This document shows positions 1-7,989 of a stretch of 45,363 bases of DNA, in pieces; the stretch's first letter is position 1, and each line of letters begins with the position of its first letter. The stretch spans positions 1 to 45,363 of the forward strand of contig JAVVEG010000020.1 in NCBI GenBank assembly GCA_032251455.1, given 5' to 3'. Origin of the DNA: JAVVEG01 sp032251455. Its GTDB lineage: Bacteria > Pseudomonadota > Gammaproteobacteria > Pseudomonadales > Pseudohongiellaceae. The position numbers were made by a program, and so were the translations under genes. The notes below the pieces were generated by a model that saw only the letters and a program-made list of their open reading frames with translations, was not told where the DNA came from and made no database searches.

Positions 1-26
1 AAGGGCTGTGTATTTAAGGCATGGCA

Positions 27-1088
27 TCACAGGCCCAGTATCTTGCGGTTGAGTGCGGCATCGGTTTGTTGTCCGGCAAAATCATCGAAGGCCTTGTCGG
101 TGACGGTGATAAGATGCTTGCGGATAAAGGGCGCTCCTTCGGCGGCACCCTGCTCGGGGTGCTTGATACAGCACTCCCATTCCAGAACGGCCCAGCCATC
201 ATAGCCATACTGGCTGAGCTTGCTGAAGATGCCGGAAAAATCCACCTGCCCGTCGCCGAGTGAGCGGAACCGCCCGGGACGGTCTATCCAGTCCTGGTAA
301 CCGCCGTAGATGCCACTTCTGCCGGTGGGGTTGAACTCGGCATCCTTGACATGGAACATGCCGATGCGTTCGTGGTAGATGTCGATGAACTGCAGGTAGT
401 CCAGTTGCTGCAACACAAAATGGCTGGGGTCGAAAAGAATGCGGGCGCGGGGATGATTGCCGCTGGCTGCCAGAAAGCGTTCATAGCTGACCCCGTCGTG
501 CAGGTCTTCACCAGGATGGATTTCGTAGCAGAGATCGACACCCTGCTCATCGAAGGCATCCAGAATGGGCTGCCAGCGCCGGGCCAGTTCAGCGAAACCC
601 TGGGTCACCAGACCCGCCGGGCGTTGTGGCCAGGGGTAAACGGTATGCCACATCAAGGCGCCGGAAAAGCTGGCGTGCGCAGTCAGGCCCAGGTGCTGGC
701 TGGCCTTGGCCGCCATGTGCAGTTGTTGCTCGGCCCACTGGGTGCGCGCCGCTGGCTTGCCGCGCAGAGGTTCCGGCGCAAAACCGTCAAACATCTGGTC
801 ATAGGCTGGATGTACGGCAATCAGCTGACCCTGCAGATGGGTGCTCAGTTCGGTGATGCTCAAGCCATATTCGGCAATTCTACCCTGGTATTCCTCGGCA
901 TGGGTGCGGCTTTCAGCCAGCAGCTCCAGATTGATCAGGCGGGTATCCCAGGTCGGGATCTGTATGCCGGTGTAGCCCAGTGCGGCAGCCCACTGGCAGA
1001 TACTGTCAATCGAGTTGAACGGGGCTTTGTCATCGGCAAACTGGGCCAGGAAGATGCCGGGGCCTTTGATGGTTTTCATGTTGCTCAT
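27..1088 (-). CDS. Sugar phosphate isomerase/epimerase, TIM barrel (AP-endonuclease-2 fold)
   Basis: A protein of about 353 residues with the xylose-isomerase-like TIM barrel seen in sugar epimerases and keto-sugar isomerases. The metal-site blocks of the family are visible: CYEIHPGED, ILFDPSHF, MFHVKDAEF and a late VLEWEC glutamate. There is no signal peptide, so it should be cytoplasmic. I chose the ATG at 1088 because it makes a 4-base ATGA overlap with the stop of the upstream oxidoreductase gene, which suggests translational coupling; an ATG at 1106 is also open but lies inside the upstream gene. The pairing with a Gfo/Idh/MocA dehydrogenase is a recurring arrangement for oxidising a sugar and then rearranging or cleaving the keto-sugar. 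The substrate cannot be read from the sequence. The family call is firm; the reaction is inference. Confidence 0.85.
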   Translation of the reverse strand: MSNMKTIKGPGIFLAQFADDKAPFNSIDSICQWAAALGYTGIQIPTWDTRLINLELLAESRTHAEEYQGRIAEYGLSITELSTHLQGQLIAVHPAYDQMFDGFAPEPLRGKPAARTQWAEQQLHMAAKASQHLGLTAHASFSGALMWHTVYPWPQRPAGLVTQGFAELARRWQPILDAFDEQGVDLCYEIHPGEDLHDGVSYERFLAASGNHPRARILFDPSHFVLQQLDYLQFIDIYHERIGMFHVKDAEFNPTGRSGIYGGYQDWIDRPGRFRSLGDGQVDFSGIFSKLSQYGYDGWAVLEWECCIKHPEQGAAEGAPFIRKHLITVTDKAFDDFAGQQTDAALNRKILGL

Positions 1089-2242
1089 AAGGTGACAGGT
1101 GTCCATTTTTCGGTGGAGTGGGATGAGGCGATCATGGCTTCGATGAAAGCCATGCCGCGCAGGCCTTCCTGTATTGAGGGGAAATCATGACCGGCATCGG
1201 CGGTATCGGCATCAAGCCTTGCGTCGGGGTTTTGCAGGGCGCGGGCGAAGCTGCGGTAGATATTGGCAAAGGCTTCGATGAAACCCTCCGGGTGTCCGGG
1301 TGGCAGCCGGCAGTTGGTGGCTGCCGCCGTAGACAGATAGGCATTGCCACTGCGATGGATCTGTACCGCTTGATCGTGCATTTTCAGCAGCAGCGAGCCG
1401 GGGTCTGAGTGTGACCATTCCAGCCCGCCCAGTTCGCCATAAATCCGCAGTTTGAGCGTGTTCTCTTCACCGGCGGCTATCTGCGTGGCTAGCAGCAGGC
1501 CGCTGGCACCCTGATCAAAACGCAGCAGGGCGGTGGCGTCATCATCTATCCGGCGCCCGGCGACGACGCTGTTCAGTTCGGCGCACAGCGACTGAATCTG
1601 CTGGCCGCTGACGTATTCAGCCAGGTGTGCGGCATGGGTACCGATATCCCCGATGGCTCCGGCACCGGCCCGTGTCGGGTCTGTGCGCCAGCTGGCCTGT
1701 TTCTGGCCATCCTGTTCCAGCGCTGTGCTGAGCCAGCCTTGCGGGTATTCCACCAGAATCTTGCGCAGTTGCCCCAGTCTCCCGGTTCTGACCCATTGCC
1801 TGGCTTCCTTGACCATGGGGTAACCGGCATAGGTGTGGGTAAGGGCGAGTTGGCAACCGGATGTGCGGGCCGCATTTTCTATCTGCCTGGCCTCGGTCAG
1901 CGACAGCGCCATCGGCTTGTCCAGAATGACGTGAAAACCCTGTGCCATGGCTGCGATGGTGGCCGGGGCATGCAGGTGATTGGGGGTGACGATGGCGACG
2001 GCCTGCATGCGCTGTTCTGCCGGCAGTGCCGCCTCACGGGCAAACATCTCGGTAAAGCTTGCATAGCTGCGTGATGGCGCAAGACCCAGCTCTGCACCAC
2101 TGCTGCGGCTGCGCTCGGCATCGCTGCTGAAAGCGCCGCAGACCAGTTCATAGAGCCCATCCAGGGCCGCCGCCTGCCGGTGCACGGCGCCGATGAAGGA
2201 ACCGCTGCCGCCGCCAATCATGCCCAATCGTATTCTGTTCAT
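1085..2242 (-). CDS. Gfo/Idh/MocA family NAD(P)-dependent oxidoreductase
   Basis: A 385-residue cytoplasmic oxidoreductase. The N-terminus carries a Rossmann glycine motif (GMIGGGSGSFIG), followed by the family lysine motif as DKPMAL near residue 110 and by the C-terminal alpha/beta substrate domain (GDIGTHAAHLAEY). Family members oxidise or reduce hydroxyl groups of sugars, inositols and glycosides with NAD(P)H. It is first in a two-gene minus-strand operon with the isomerase at 27-1088 and diverges from the MFS permease gene across a 92-base promoter region with a strong palindrome. With a permease and two isomerase-like TIM barrels next to it, a sugar oxidation step such as keto-sugar formation is likely. 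The length is normal for the family. The substrate is unknown. Confidence 0.9.
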   Translation of the reverse strand: MNRIRLGMIGGGSGSFIGAVHRQAAALDGLYELVCGAFSSDAERSRSSGAELGLAPSRSYASFTEMFAREAALPAEQRMQAVAIVTPNHLHAPATIAAMAQGFHVILDKPMALSLTEARQIENAARTSGCQLALTHTYAGYPMVKEARQWVRTGRLGQLRKILVEYPQGWLSTALEQDGQKQASWRTDPTRAGAGAIGDIGTHAAHLAEYVSGQQIQSLCAELNSVVAGRRIDDDATALLRFDQGASGLLLATQIAAGEENTLKLRIYGELGGLEWSHSDPGSLLLKMHDQAVQIHRSGNAYLSTAAATNCRLPPGHPEGFIEAFANIYRSFARALQNPDARLDADTADAGHDFPSIQEGLRGMAFIEAMIASSHSTEKWTPVTL

Positions 2243-2262
2243 ATTGCTTGTGCAGAGGTTCC

Positions 2263-2292
2263 CTAAAGCGAATTATTGCTTTAGTCTAAAGC
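2263..2292. promoter_or_regulatory. Palindromic operator between divergent sugar genes
   Basis: Three copies of one heptamer in alternating orientation: CTAAAGC (2263-2269), GCTTTAG (2278-2284) and CTAAAGC (2286-2292). The last two form a perfect 15-base palindrome, GCTTTAGTCTAAAGC, with a central T. The block lies between the starts of the Gfo/Idh gene (2242, minus) and the MFS permease (2335, plus), so one dimeric repressor or activator could control both. No regulator gene is next to it. Confidence 0.6.
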
Positions 2293-2334
2293 CATAACAG
2301 CATGCAAAACAACAATAACCGACAAGGCCGGATC

Positions 2335-3624
2335 ATGATCACACAGCAATACCTGATTGCCCGTCTCAGCCTGATGATGTTTTTACAGTTTTTTGTCTGG
2401 GGCGCATTTTTTGTCACCCTGGGCAGCTATCTGTTGCAAGTGTTCCAGAACGAATCCGGCATCAACAGTCTCATTGGGCAGGCCTATGCCACGCATAACT
2501 GGGCGGCTTTGCTGGCGCCCTTGTTTGTTGGCCTGCTGGCCGACCGGGTCTTCAATGCAGAGCGCTTGAACGCCGTGTGTCAACTGGCCGGTGGGGCGTT
2601 GCTCTGGTATGCAGCCTCCGTCACTGAGCCAGGTGTCTTCATCGGGGTGATGTTTGTCTATTTCATGTTGTACATGCCCACCCTGGCGCTGGCCAATACC
2701 ATTGCCTTTTCCCATATCGAGGATGCGGACCGACAGTTTCCGGCGATTCGGGTCTGGGGCACCATTGGCTGGATTGTCGCCGGGTTCGTGGTCGCCCAGA
2801 CGATACTGGGCTGGGTGAACATTCCCTTGCTGCAGGCCCTGACCGGGGTCGAGAATGCCCAGGCCAGCAATATTCCCCTGAAAATGGCTGCTCTCCTGTC
2901 GATATTCTATGGCTTCTACAGCCTGACCCTGCCGGCAACCCCGCCGCAGGCAAAGGGCGAGGCTTTCAGCATCAGCAAGGCGCTGGGCCTGGATGCACTG
3001 GAGCTGCTGAAAGAGCGCAACTTCCTGATTTTTGCCCTGAGCAGTTTCCTGATCAGCATCCCGCTGGCGTTTTACTATGCCCGTACCAATGATTTTGTTG
3101 CGGCCATGGCGTTCGGTGAACAGTCGGCCTCCTTCATGGCCATCGGCCAGATGAGCGAGGTGCTGTTCATGTTGCTGGTGCCATTCTTTCTGCTGCGCTT
3201 TGGGGTCAAATGGATGCTGATTGTGGCCATGGCGGCCTGGGGTTTGCGCTATCTGGTCTTTGCCAGTTTTCCGGAATCAGCTGCTTTGCTGATTTTCGGT
3301 ATAGCCCTGCATGGGGTCTGTTATGACTTCTTTTTCGTCACCGGCCAGCTCTACGTGGATCGCAAGGCCCCGGTGTCCATCCGCGCCAGCGCCCAGGGCT
3401 TGTTTGCGCTGCTGACCTATGGCGCCGGGATGCTGGTGGGCAATTACATACTGGGCTGGTGGGGCGACAATATCGCCCTGGACGGTTCTTCCCTGGCGGG
3501 TTGGCGCAGTGGTGCCTTTGGTTTCTGGATTCTGCCGGCCATGCTGGCCGCCGCCATTCTGGTTTTCTTTGGTTTGACCTTCAAACGGGAGCAAGTTCAT
3601 GAGTCTATTGCACAGCCGGCGTGA
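2335..3624 (+). CDS. MFS permease, nucleoside:H+ symporter-like
   Basis: About 429 residues of strongly hydrophobic sequence with roughly twelve membrane spans. The start resembles NupG/XapB-type permeases and their sugar-transporting relatives (LSLMMFLQFFVWGAFFVTLG, then SLIGQAYATHNWAALLAPLFVGLLADR). It should carry a small neutral solute across the inner membrane with protons. I chose ATG 2335 because an AAGG precedes it and because the longer reading frame adds only a polar leader. The 3' end overlaps the next gene by 26 bases, so the two are co-translated. The neighbouring oxidoreductase and isomerases make a sugar or sugar derivative a more likely substrate than a nucleoside. Confidence 0.85.
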   Translation: MITQQYLIARLSLMMFLQFFVWGAFFVTLGSYLLQVFQNESGINSLIGQAYATHNWAALLAPLFVGLLADRVFNAERLNAVCQLAGGALLWYAASVTEPGVFIGVMFVYFMLYMPTLALANTIAFSHIEDADRQFPAIRVWGTIGWIVAGFVVAQTILGWVNIPLLQALTGVENAQASNIPLKMAALLSIFYGFYSLTLPATPPQAKGEAFSISKALGLDALELLKERNFLIFALSSFLISIPLAFYYARTNDFVAAMAFGEQSASFMAIGQMSEVLFMLLVPFFLLRFGVKWMLIVAMAAWGLRYLVFASFPESAALLIFGIALHGVCYDFFFVTGQLYVDRKAPVSIRASAQGLFALLTYGAGMLVGNYILGWWGDNIALDGSSLAGWRSGAFGFWILPAMLAAAILVFFGLTFKREQVHESIAQPA

Positions 3625-4585
3625 GTTATTGCGCAAGGCCGCGACCAGTTCCCTGGGGCTGGCCGCAATGGCCGCGCTATCTTCCCACGCTGCTCCATCT
3701 GCCACTCAATCGGCAAACCAGTCTGCCCAGGGTTCTCAGCCATCCCGGGCCGGTGCAGCCGCAGACACCTTTCCGCATTTGCCTGACCGGTTTCAGGGGC
3801 GCGGGAATATCCGCCATTCCGTGGCGCAATGGACCTATGGTTTTCTGCCGCTGGAAGAGCTCTGCCTGGTGGTCAAGGACATCGGGTTTGCCGCCATAGA
3901 CCTGATCGGTCCCGAGCAGTGGCAGATTCTCAAGGATCATGGGGTGGACTGCTCGATGTGCAACGGTGCGGAAATCAGCCTGACCGAAGGCTGGAACCGT
4001 AAGGAATACCACCGCACCTTGATTGACAATTATCAGCGCCATATTGAACTGATGGCCCAGGCCGGTTACCGCAATCTGATCTGTTTCAGCGGTAATCGCA
4101 ATGGCATGGATGATGAGACGGGTCTGGCCAACTGCGCCGAAGGGCTAAAACAGATCATGAGTCTTGCCGAGCGCCACAATATCATCGTGCAGATGGAATT
4201 GTTCAACAGCAAGATCGATCATCCGGACTATATGTGTGACAGTTCCCAGTGGGGTATTGCCCTGTGTGAACGTATCGGATCGCCCAATTTCAAACTGCTG
4301 TATGACATCTACCATATGCAGGTGCAGGAAGGCGATGTCATCCGTACCATTCGTGACCATCATCAATGGTTTGGTCACTATCATACCGCTGGCGTGCCGG
4401 GACGCAATGAAATCGATGACAGTCAGGAGCTGTATTACCCTGCCATCATGCGCGCGATTCACGAAACCGGTTTTACGGGATACGTGGCCCAGGAATTCAT
4501 TCCACGCCGGGGAGTTGATGGCACCCGTACAGATGCCGAACGCATTGCTTCGCTGGCACAGGCCGTGACAATTTGTGATGTCTGA
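3599..4585 (+). CDS. Tat-exported hydroxypyruvate isomerase-like TIM-barrel protein
   Basis: A 328-residue protein beginning with a twin-arginine export signal (SRRELLRKA at residues 6-14, then a hydrophobic stretch and a probable cleavage after SHA). The mature part is a xylose-isomerase-like barrel related to hydroxypyruvate isomerase and sugar epimerases; metal-site segments include QMELFNSKIDH, LLYDIYHMQ, HYHTAGVPGRNE and a late AQEFIPRR. Tat export implies folding with its metal in the cytoplasm and a role in the periplasm. GGGAG precedes the ATG at good spacing, and the gene overlaps the permease gene by 26 bases. True hydroxypyruvate isomerases are cytoplasmic, so a periplasmic sugar-isomerising role is more likely than glyoxylate metabolism. 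Confidence 0.82.
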   Translation: MSLLHSRRELLRKAATSSLGLAAMAALSSHAAPSATQSANQSAQGSQPSRAGAAADTFPHLPDRFQGRGNIRHSVAQWTYGFLPLEELCLVVKDIGFAAIDLIGPEQWQILKDHGVDCSMCNGAEISLTEGWNRKEYHRTLIDNYQRHIELMAQAGYRNLICFSGNRNGMDDETGLANCAEGLKQIMSLAERHNIIVQMELFNSKIDHPDYMCDSSQWGIALCERIGSPNFKLLYDIYHMQVQEGDVIRTIRDHHQWFGHYHTAGVPGRNEIDDSQELYYPAIMRAIHETGFTGYVAQEFIPRRGVDGTRTDAERIASLAQAVTICDV

Positions 4586-4597
4586 CTCTTTTTGTGT

Positions 4598-5689
4598 TCA
4601 GCGTTTTCCCGGCAGCACGGCCGCCGGTTTGCGTTGCGCGTAGACCGCGCAACCCCGCAAACCAGGGTCGTTAATGCCGAGCAGGGCAACCGGCACGCGC
4701 TGGCACCAGTCACAGAAAGCTCCCTTGTCGTTGAAGGCTGCAATGAATACCTGGTGATCAAACAAGCTGCCCATTTTGGTCAACATGGCACCGGAGAGGA
4801 AGAACCCGCCGCTACTGCCCATCAATAAAGCCAGATCGCCACACACAGCGCCCAGTATCCGGTTGAATTCAGTCACTGCCTCGCGGGCGGTCAGGTCTCC
4901 CTTTGCAGCAGCCGCGACAATTTCAGCTGCTGACCAATGTGGTTTGGGATCTGTTTGGTCGGCAGCAGCCAGTGCGGTCAGTGCGGCATGGAGATTGCCC
5001 AAGCCAGGTCCGGACAAGACGTTATCGGGGCTTACCCGCGGCAGGTATTGCCACAAATGGTTGAGTATTTGCTGTTGCTGTGGGGTCAATGGGGCAAAGG
5101 CCACCTGCCCGGGTTCTGATTCAAGTACCTCTCCGCCCAGGGTCATGGTGGCGGCGCCAAAGCCCGTGCCAGGGCCGGCGATGCAGCGGCTGCCCCTGCT
5201 CCAGCTTCCATCCCAGGGGCTGGAAAGTGTGGGGGGGCGCTGCAACCAGATCAGGTCTGGCTCCTGTAGCGTAGGCAGGCACCAGGCCTGGGCGGTAAAA
5301 TCATTGATGACTGACAAGGGTATTTGCAGCGCATCGGCCAGTGCCTGCTGGCTGAATTGCCAGGGATTGTTGGTCAACTGTATCGTGTCCTGATCAGTCG
5401 CCGCAGCCACCGCCAGGCAGGCCTGGCGAGGCGCGGGAGCCCCTTGTTGCCGGCTGTGCTGCAGATAGGCCTGAATGGCGGCATGCAGGCTGGCGAAATC
5501 AGCACAGCGCAGGGACTCGCAATGTGACAGTTCATGGGCTGCGGAGCTGGAAGCAGCTGCGCAGAGCGCAAAACGGGCATTGGTGCCACCGATATCGGCA
5601 AGCAGCGTGGGGGTCTGGGTCAGCAAGATGGGTTCCGGTGTTTGTCCTTGTCGAAGTGATCTTTTACCGTCCGTGAGAACTGCCGTCAA
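4598..5689 (-). CDS. glk: Glucokinase (bacterial Glk family)
   Basis: Phosphorylates glucose with ATP to glucose-6-phosphate. The phosphate-binding motif LLADIGGTNARFAL near residue 30, the FNDFTAQAW-type region (here INDFTAQAWCLPTL) and GPGTGFGAA with downstream EPGQVAFAP are typical of the proteobacterial Glk family. The frame opens at a TTG (5689) with AAGG upstream; a TTG at 5629 would give the more usual short N-terminus, so the exact start is uncertain. It ends 12 bases from the stop of the convergent isomerase gene and diverges from the GH31 gene. It is well placed to capture glucose released by the neighbouring hydrolase, and also glucose from lactose or melibiose cleaved by the GH42/GH36 enzymes further along. 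Confidence 0.9.
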   Translation of the reverse strand: MTAVLTDGKRSLRQGQTPEPILLTQTPTLLADIGGTNARFALCAAASSSAAHELSHCESLRCADFASLHAAIQAYLQHSRQQGAPAPRQACLAVAAATDQDTIQLTNNPWQFSQQALADALQIPLSVINDFTAQAWCLPTLQEPDLIWLQRPPTLSSPWDGSWSRGSRCIAGPGTGFGAATMTLGGEVLESEPGQVAFAPLTPQQQQILNHLWQYLPRVSPDNVLSGPGLGNLHAALTALAAADQTDPKPHWSAAEIVAAAAKGDLTAREAVTEFNRILGAVCGDLALLMGSSGGFFLSGAMLTKMGSLFDHQVFIAAFNDKGAFCDWCQRVPVALLGINDPGLRGCAVYAQRKPAAVLPGKR

Positions 5690-5691
5690 GC

Positions 5692-5720
5692 GGACCTTAC
5701 TTCTGTGGACCTTACTTCTG
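5692..5720. repeat. 15-base tandem direct repeat in the glk/GH31 intergenic region
   Basis: GGACCTTACTTCTG occurs at 5692-5705 and again at 5707-5720, followed by a third GGAC and then the 11-base palindrome CTGCCAGGCAG (5723-5733). It fills much of the 80-base gap between the divergent glucokinase and GH31 genes. It could be a regulatory site or a recent local duplication. Confidence 0.6.
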
Positions 5721-5781
5721 GACTGCCAGGCAGGCTGCGTTTATTCTCCCTGTACAACAACCATGAGGTGTGAAGGTCACA

Positions 5782-7989
5782 GTGCCCTTTAACTTATTCA
5801 GAGATTCCTTGGCAGACACCACACGGCTTACTCCAGATTGGGCCAGCCTGACTCCCGTGCATGTGCAGGGTTCGGCAGCAATGTGCAGCGATGGACGGCT
5901 TGGATTGCCGAGCAGCGCAGGGCCGATCACACTGAGCTGTCATCACAATGGGATGCGTTTGCGCATTGGCCACTCTCGCCATTCTCACCACTCTCACCAC
6001 AGTGGCGATAACGCCGAGCCCCGGCCCGATTATGGCATTGTACTGCAGCAGCCAGCGTGCCTGGTGCCACAACTCACATTGTCACCCGGCAAACAGGAAA
6101 TCTGCTGGGGGCAAGACCATATCCTGACGCTGACTGAAACGCCTTTCTTTCTTTCACTCACTTGTGCCGGACGTCCCTGTCTGCAAAGCGCCGATGATTT
6201 GCATTTTGCCGGTGAGTTGCGCTTGCCTGCGCTGGCGCGGGTTGAAGGGGGCTGGTTGCTGTGTTGTGCGCTGTCTGCCGATGAAGCAGTGTACGGGCTG
6301 GGGGAGAAATGGGGACGACTGAACCGGCGCGGTCAGTTGCTGCGTTCAAACAATCAGGACGCATTGGGGGTGAATGCGGAAATTTCCTATAAGAATATCC
6401 CGTTCGCCTGGAGCCCGGGCAGCGCCGACAAGGCGCCCTGGGGCATCTTTGTGCATACTCCGGCTGCAGTCACCCACGCGGTGGGCTATGCACCCTGGTC
6501 GCAACGCAGCTATTGTCTTTTTATCGAAGAGGAGGAGCTGGATGTTTTTCTTTTTACCGGTCAAAACGGTGCCGAGCTGCTGCAACACTATACGGAATTG
6601 ACTGGCCGCGCTCCGGAGCCACCACGCTGGAGCCTGGGCACCATCCTGTCCAAGGCCTATTACCGCACGGAAGCGGAGCTTATGGAGGCCGCGCAGGCAG
6701 TGCGAGACCGGCAAATGCCCTGCGATGTGATTACGCTGGACGGTCGTGCCTGGCAGGATACTGCCACCCGCTTTGCCTTTGAGTGGGATGCTTCGCGTTA
6801 CCCGGACCCGGCGCGCGTCATCCAGGCACTCAAGGCGCTGGATTTCAGGATCTGTGTCTGGGAGTACCCTCTGGTTGCCGTAGCCAACCCCTTGTTTGCC
6901 TATATGGAAGACAGGAACTGGCTGTTGCGCAAGCGGCAGACTGGTGCGGCTTATCGCTATCAATGGGATACGCAGGCTTTTGGCGCCGTCCTGACCCCTT
7001 TGCCGGAATCCGGCCTGGTTGATTTCACCCATCCCGAGGCTTATGCCTTCTGGCATGACAGCCACCAGACCTTGCTGGAACTGGGGGTTGACATGATCAA
7101 GGCTGATTTTGGCGAGCAGGTGGAAGACCCGGATATTTTGGCCTGGAATGGTGACGATGGACCCCGTCTGCATAATGTCTACGCCTTGTTGTACAACCGC
7201 TGTGTCTATGAGGCCTGCCAGGATTATGCCCGGCAGGGTGCCTTTTTATTCAGCCGGGCCGGGTGGTCCGGTTCGCAGCGGTACCCCTCACAATGGGGCG
7301 GCGACCCCCAGGCCGACTGGGGCGGATTGGCAGCCAGCCTGCGCGGGGGCCTGTCCTGGGGCTTATCCGGTGCGCCGTTCTATGCCACCGATGTAGGCGG
7401 TTTTTATGGTGATCGACGTGACCCGGAACTGTATGTGCGCTGGCTGCAGGCCGCTGTGTTTTCCGCGCATTTGCGTCTGCACGGTATCGGAGCACGTGAA
7501 CCCTGGTCCTACGGTGATGAAGCGGAGACAGTCGCCATGGCGGCCTTGCACCTGCGCTACCGGCTGCTGCCCTATATCCAGCAAACGGTGCGGCAGGCGT
7601 GCAGCAATTCGCTGCCGGTCATGCGTGCGATGGTGCTGGCGTTTCCCGATAACCCGGAAGCCTGGGCGTTTGAGACCCAATTCATGTTTGGTGAGAATTT
7701 GCTGGTTGCTCCCTGTCTGTCTCCCGGCGGCCATGTCCGCTGTTATTTGCCGCCGGGCGACTGGTACCGCTTTCCGGAAGGTGAGTTTTTTGCAGGGGGC
7801 AGGTGTCATGATATGCAGTTGACTCTGGAGCAGATGGCGGTGTTTGCTCCGCAAGGCGCAAGTATCCCGGTTACTGACCTGGTAATGTACACCGCTGCCT
7901 TGCCGGACCCGATACCCTGTGCCCATTGGGTGGCAGGCGAGTCAAGCACATTGCCGGCACTCAACAAAGATGTGGCAGGAAGCCGATAA
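5782..7989 (+). CDS. GH31 alpha-glycosidase, alpha-xylosidase/alpha-glucosidase type
   Basis: About 735 residues of a family 31 retaining alpha-glycosidase. The nucleophile motif is IKADFGEQ (Asp about residue 442) and the acid/base region is FSRAGWSGSQRYPSQWGGD (Asp about 508). The stretch FEWDASRYPDP, then ICVWEYP, resembles E. coli alpha-xylosidase YicI more than acid alpha-glucosidases. No signal peptide is seen, so it acts on imported oligosaccharides. The first frame opening is GTG 5770 with its GAGG only one base away; GTG 5782 has GAAGG at five bases and is preferred. An odd His/Ser-rich stretch (HSRHSHHSHHS, residues 64-74) is encoded by 9-base repeats. The stop overlaps the start of the symporter gene (TAATG). 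Xyloside versus glucoside specificity is not settled. Confidence 0.88.
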   Translation: MPFNLFRDSLADTTRLTPDWASLTPVHVQGSAAMCSDGRLGLPSSAGPITLSCHHNGMRLRIGHSRHSHHSHHSGDNAEPRPDYGIVLQQPACLVPQLTLSPGKQEICWGQDHILTLTETPFFLSLTCAGRPCLQSADDLHFAGELRLPALARVEGGWLLCCALSADEAVYGLGEKWGRLNRRGQLLRSNNQDALGVNAEISYKNIPFAWSPGSADKAPWGIFVHTPAAVTHAVGYAPWSQRSYCLFIEEEELDVFLFTGQNGAELLQHYTELTGRAPEPPRWSLGTILSKAYYRTEAELMEAAQAVRDRQMPCDVITLDGRAWQDTATRFAFEWDASRYPDPARVIQALKALDFRICVWEYPLVAVANPLFAYMEDRNWLLRKRQTGAAYRYQWDTQAFGAVLTPLPESGLVDFTHPEAYAFWHDSHQTLLELGVDMIKADFGEQVEDPDILAWNGDDGPRLHNVYALLYNRCVYEACQDYARQGAFLFSRAGWSGSQRYPSQWGGDPQADWGGLAASLRGGLSWGLSGAPFYATDVGGFYGDRRDPELYVRWLQAAVFSAHLRLHGIGAREPWSYGDEAETVAMAALHLRYRLLPYIQQTVRQACSNSLPVMRAMVLAFPDNPEAWAFETQFMFGENLLVAPCLSPGGHVRCYLPPGDWYRFPEGEFFAGGRCHDMQLTLEQMAVFAPQGASIPVTDLVMYTAALPDPIPCAHWVAGESSTLPALNKDVAGSR
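5971..6000 (+). repeat. 9-base tandem repeat encoding a His/Ser-rich stretch in the GH31 gene
   Basis: CACTCTCGC, CATTCTCAC and CACTCTCAC follow one another in frame at 5971-5997 and then CAC, encoding HSRHSHHSHH. The stretch sits in the N-terminal beta-sandwich region away from the catalytic motifs. It looks like slippage within a surface loop. Confidence 0.7.

Noticed and set aside
351..1190. A 279-codon plus-strand frame at the left end
   Set aside because: Antisense to the isomerase and oxidoreductase genes, without recognisable domains or a ribosome site.
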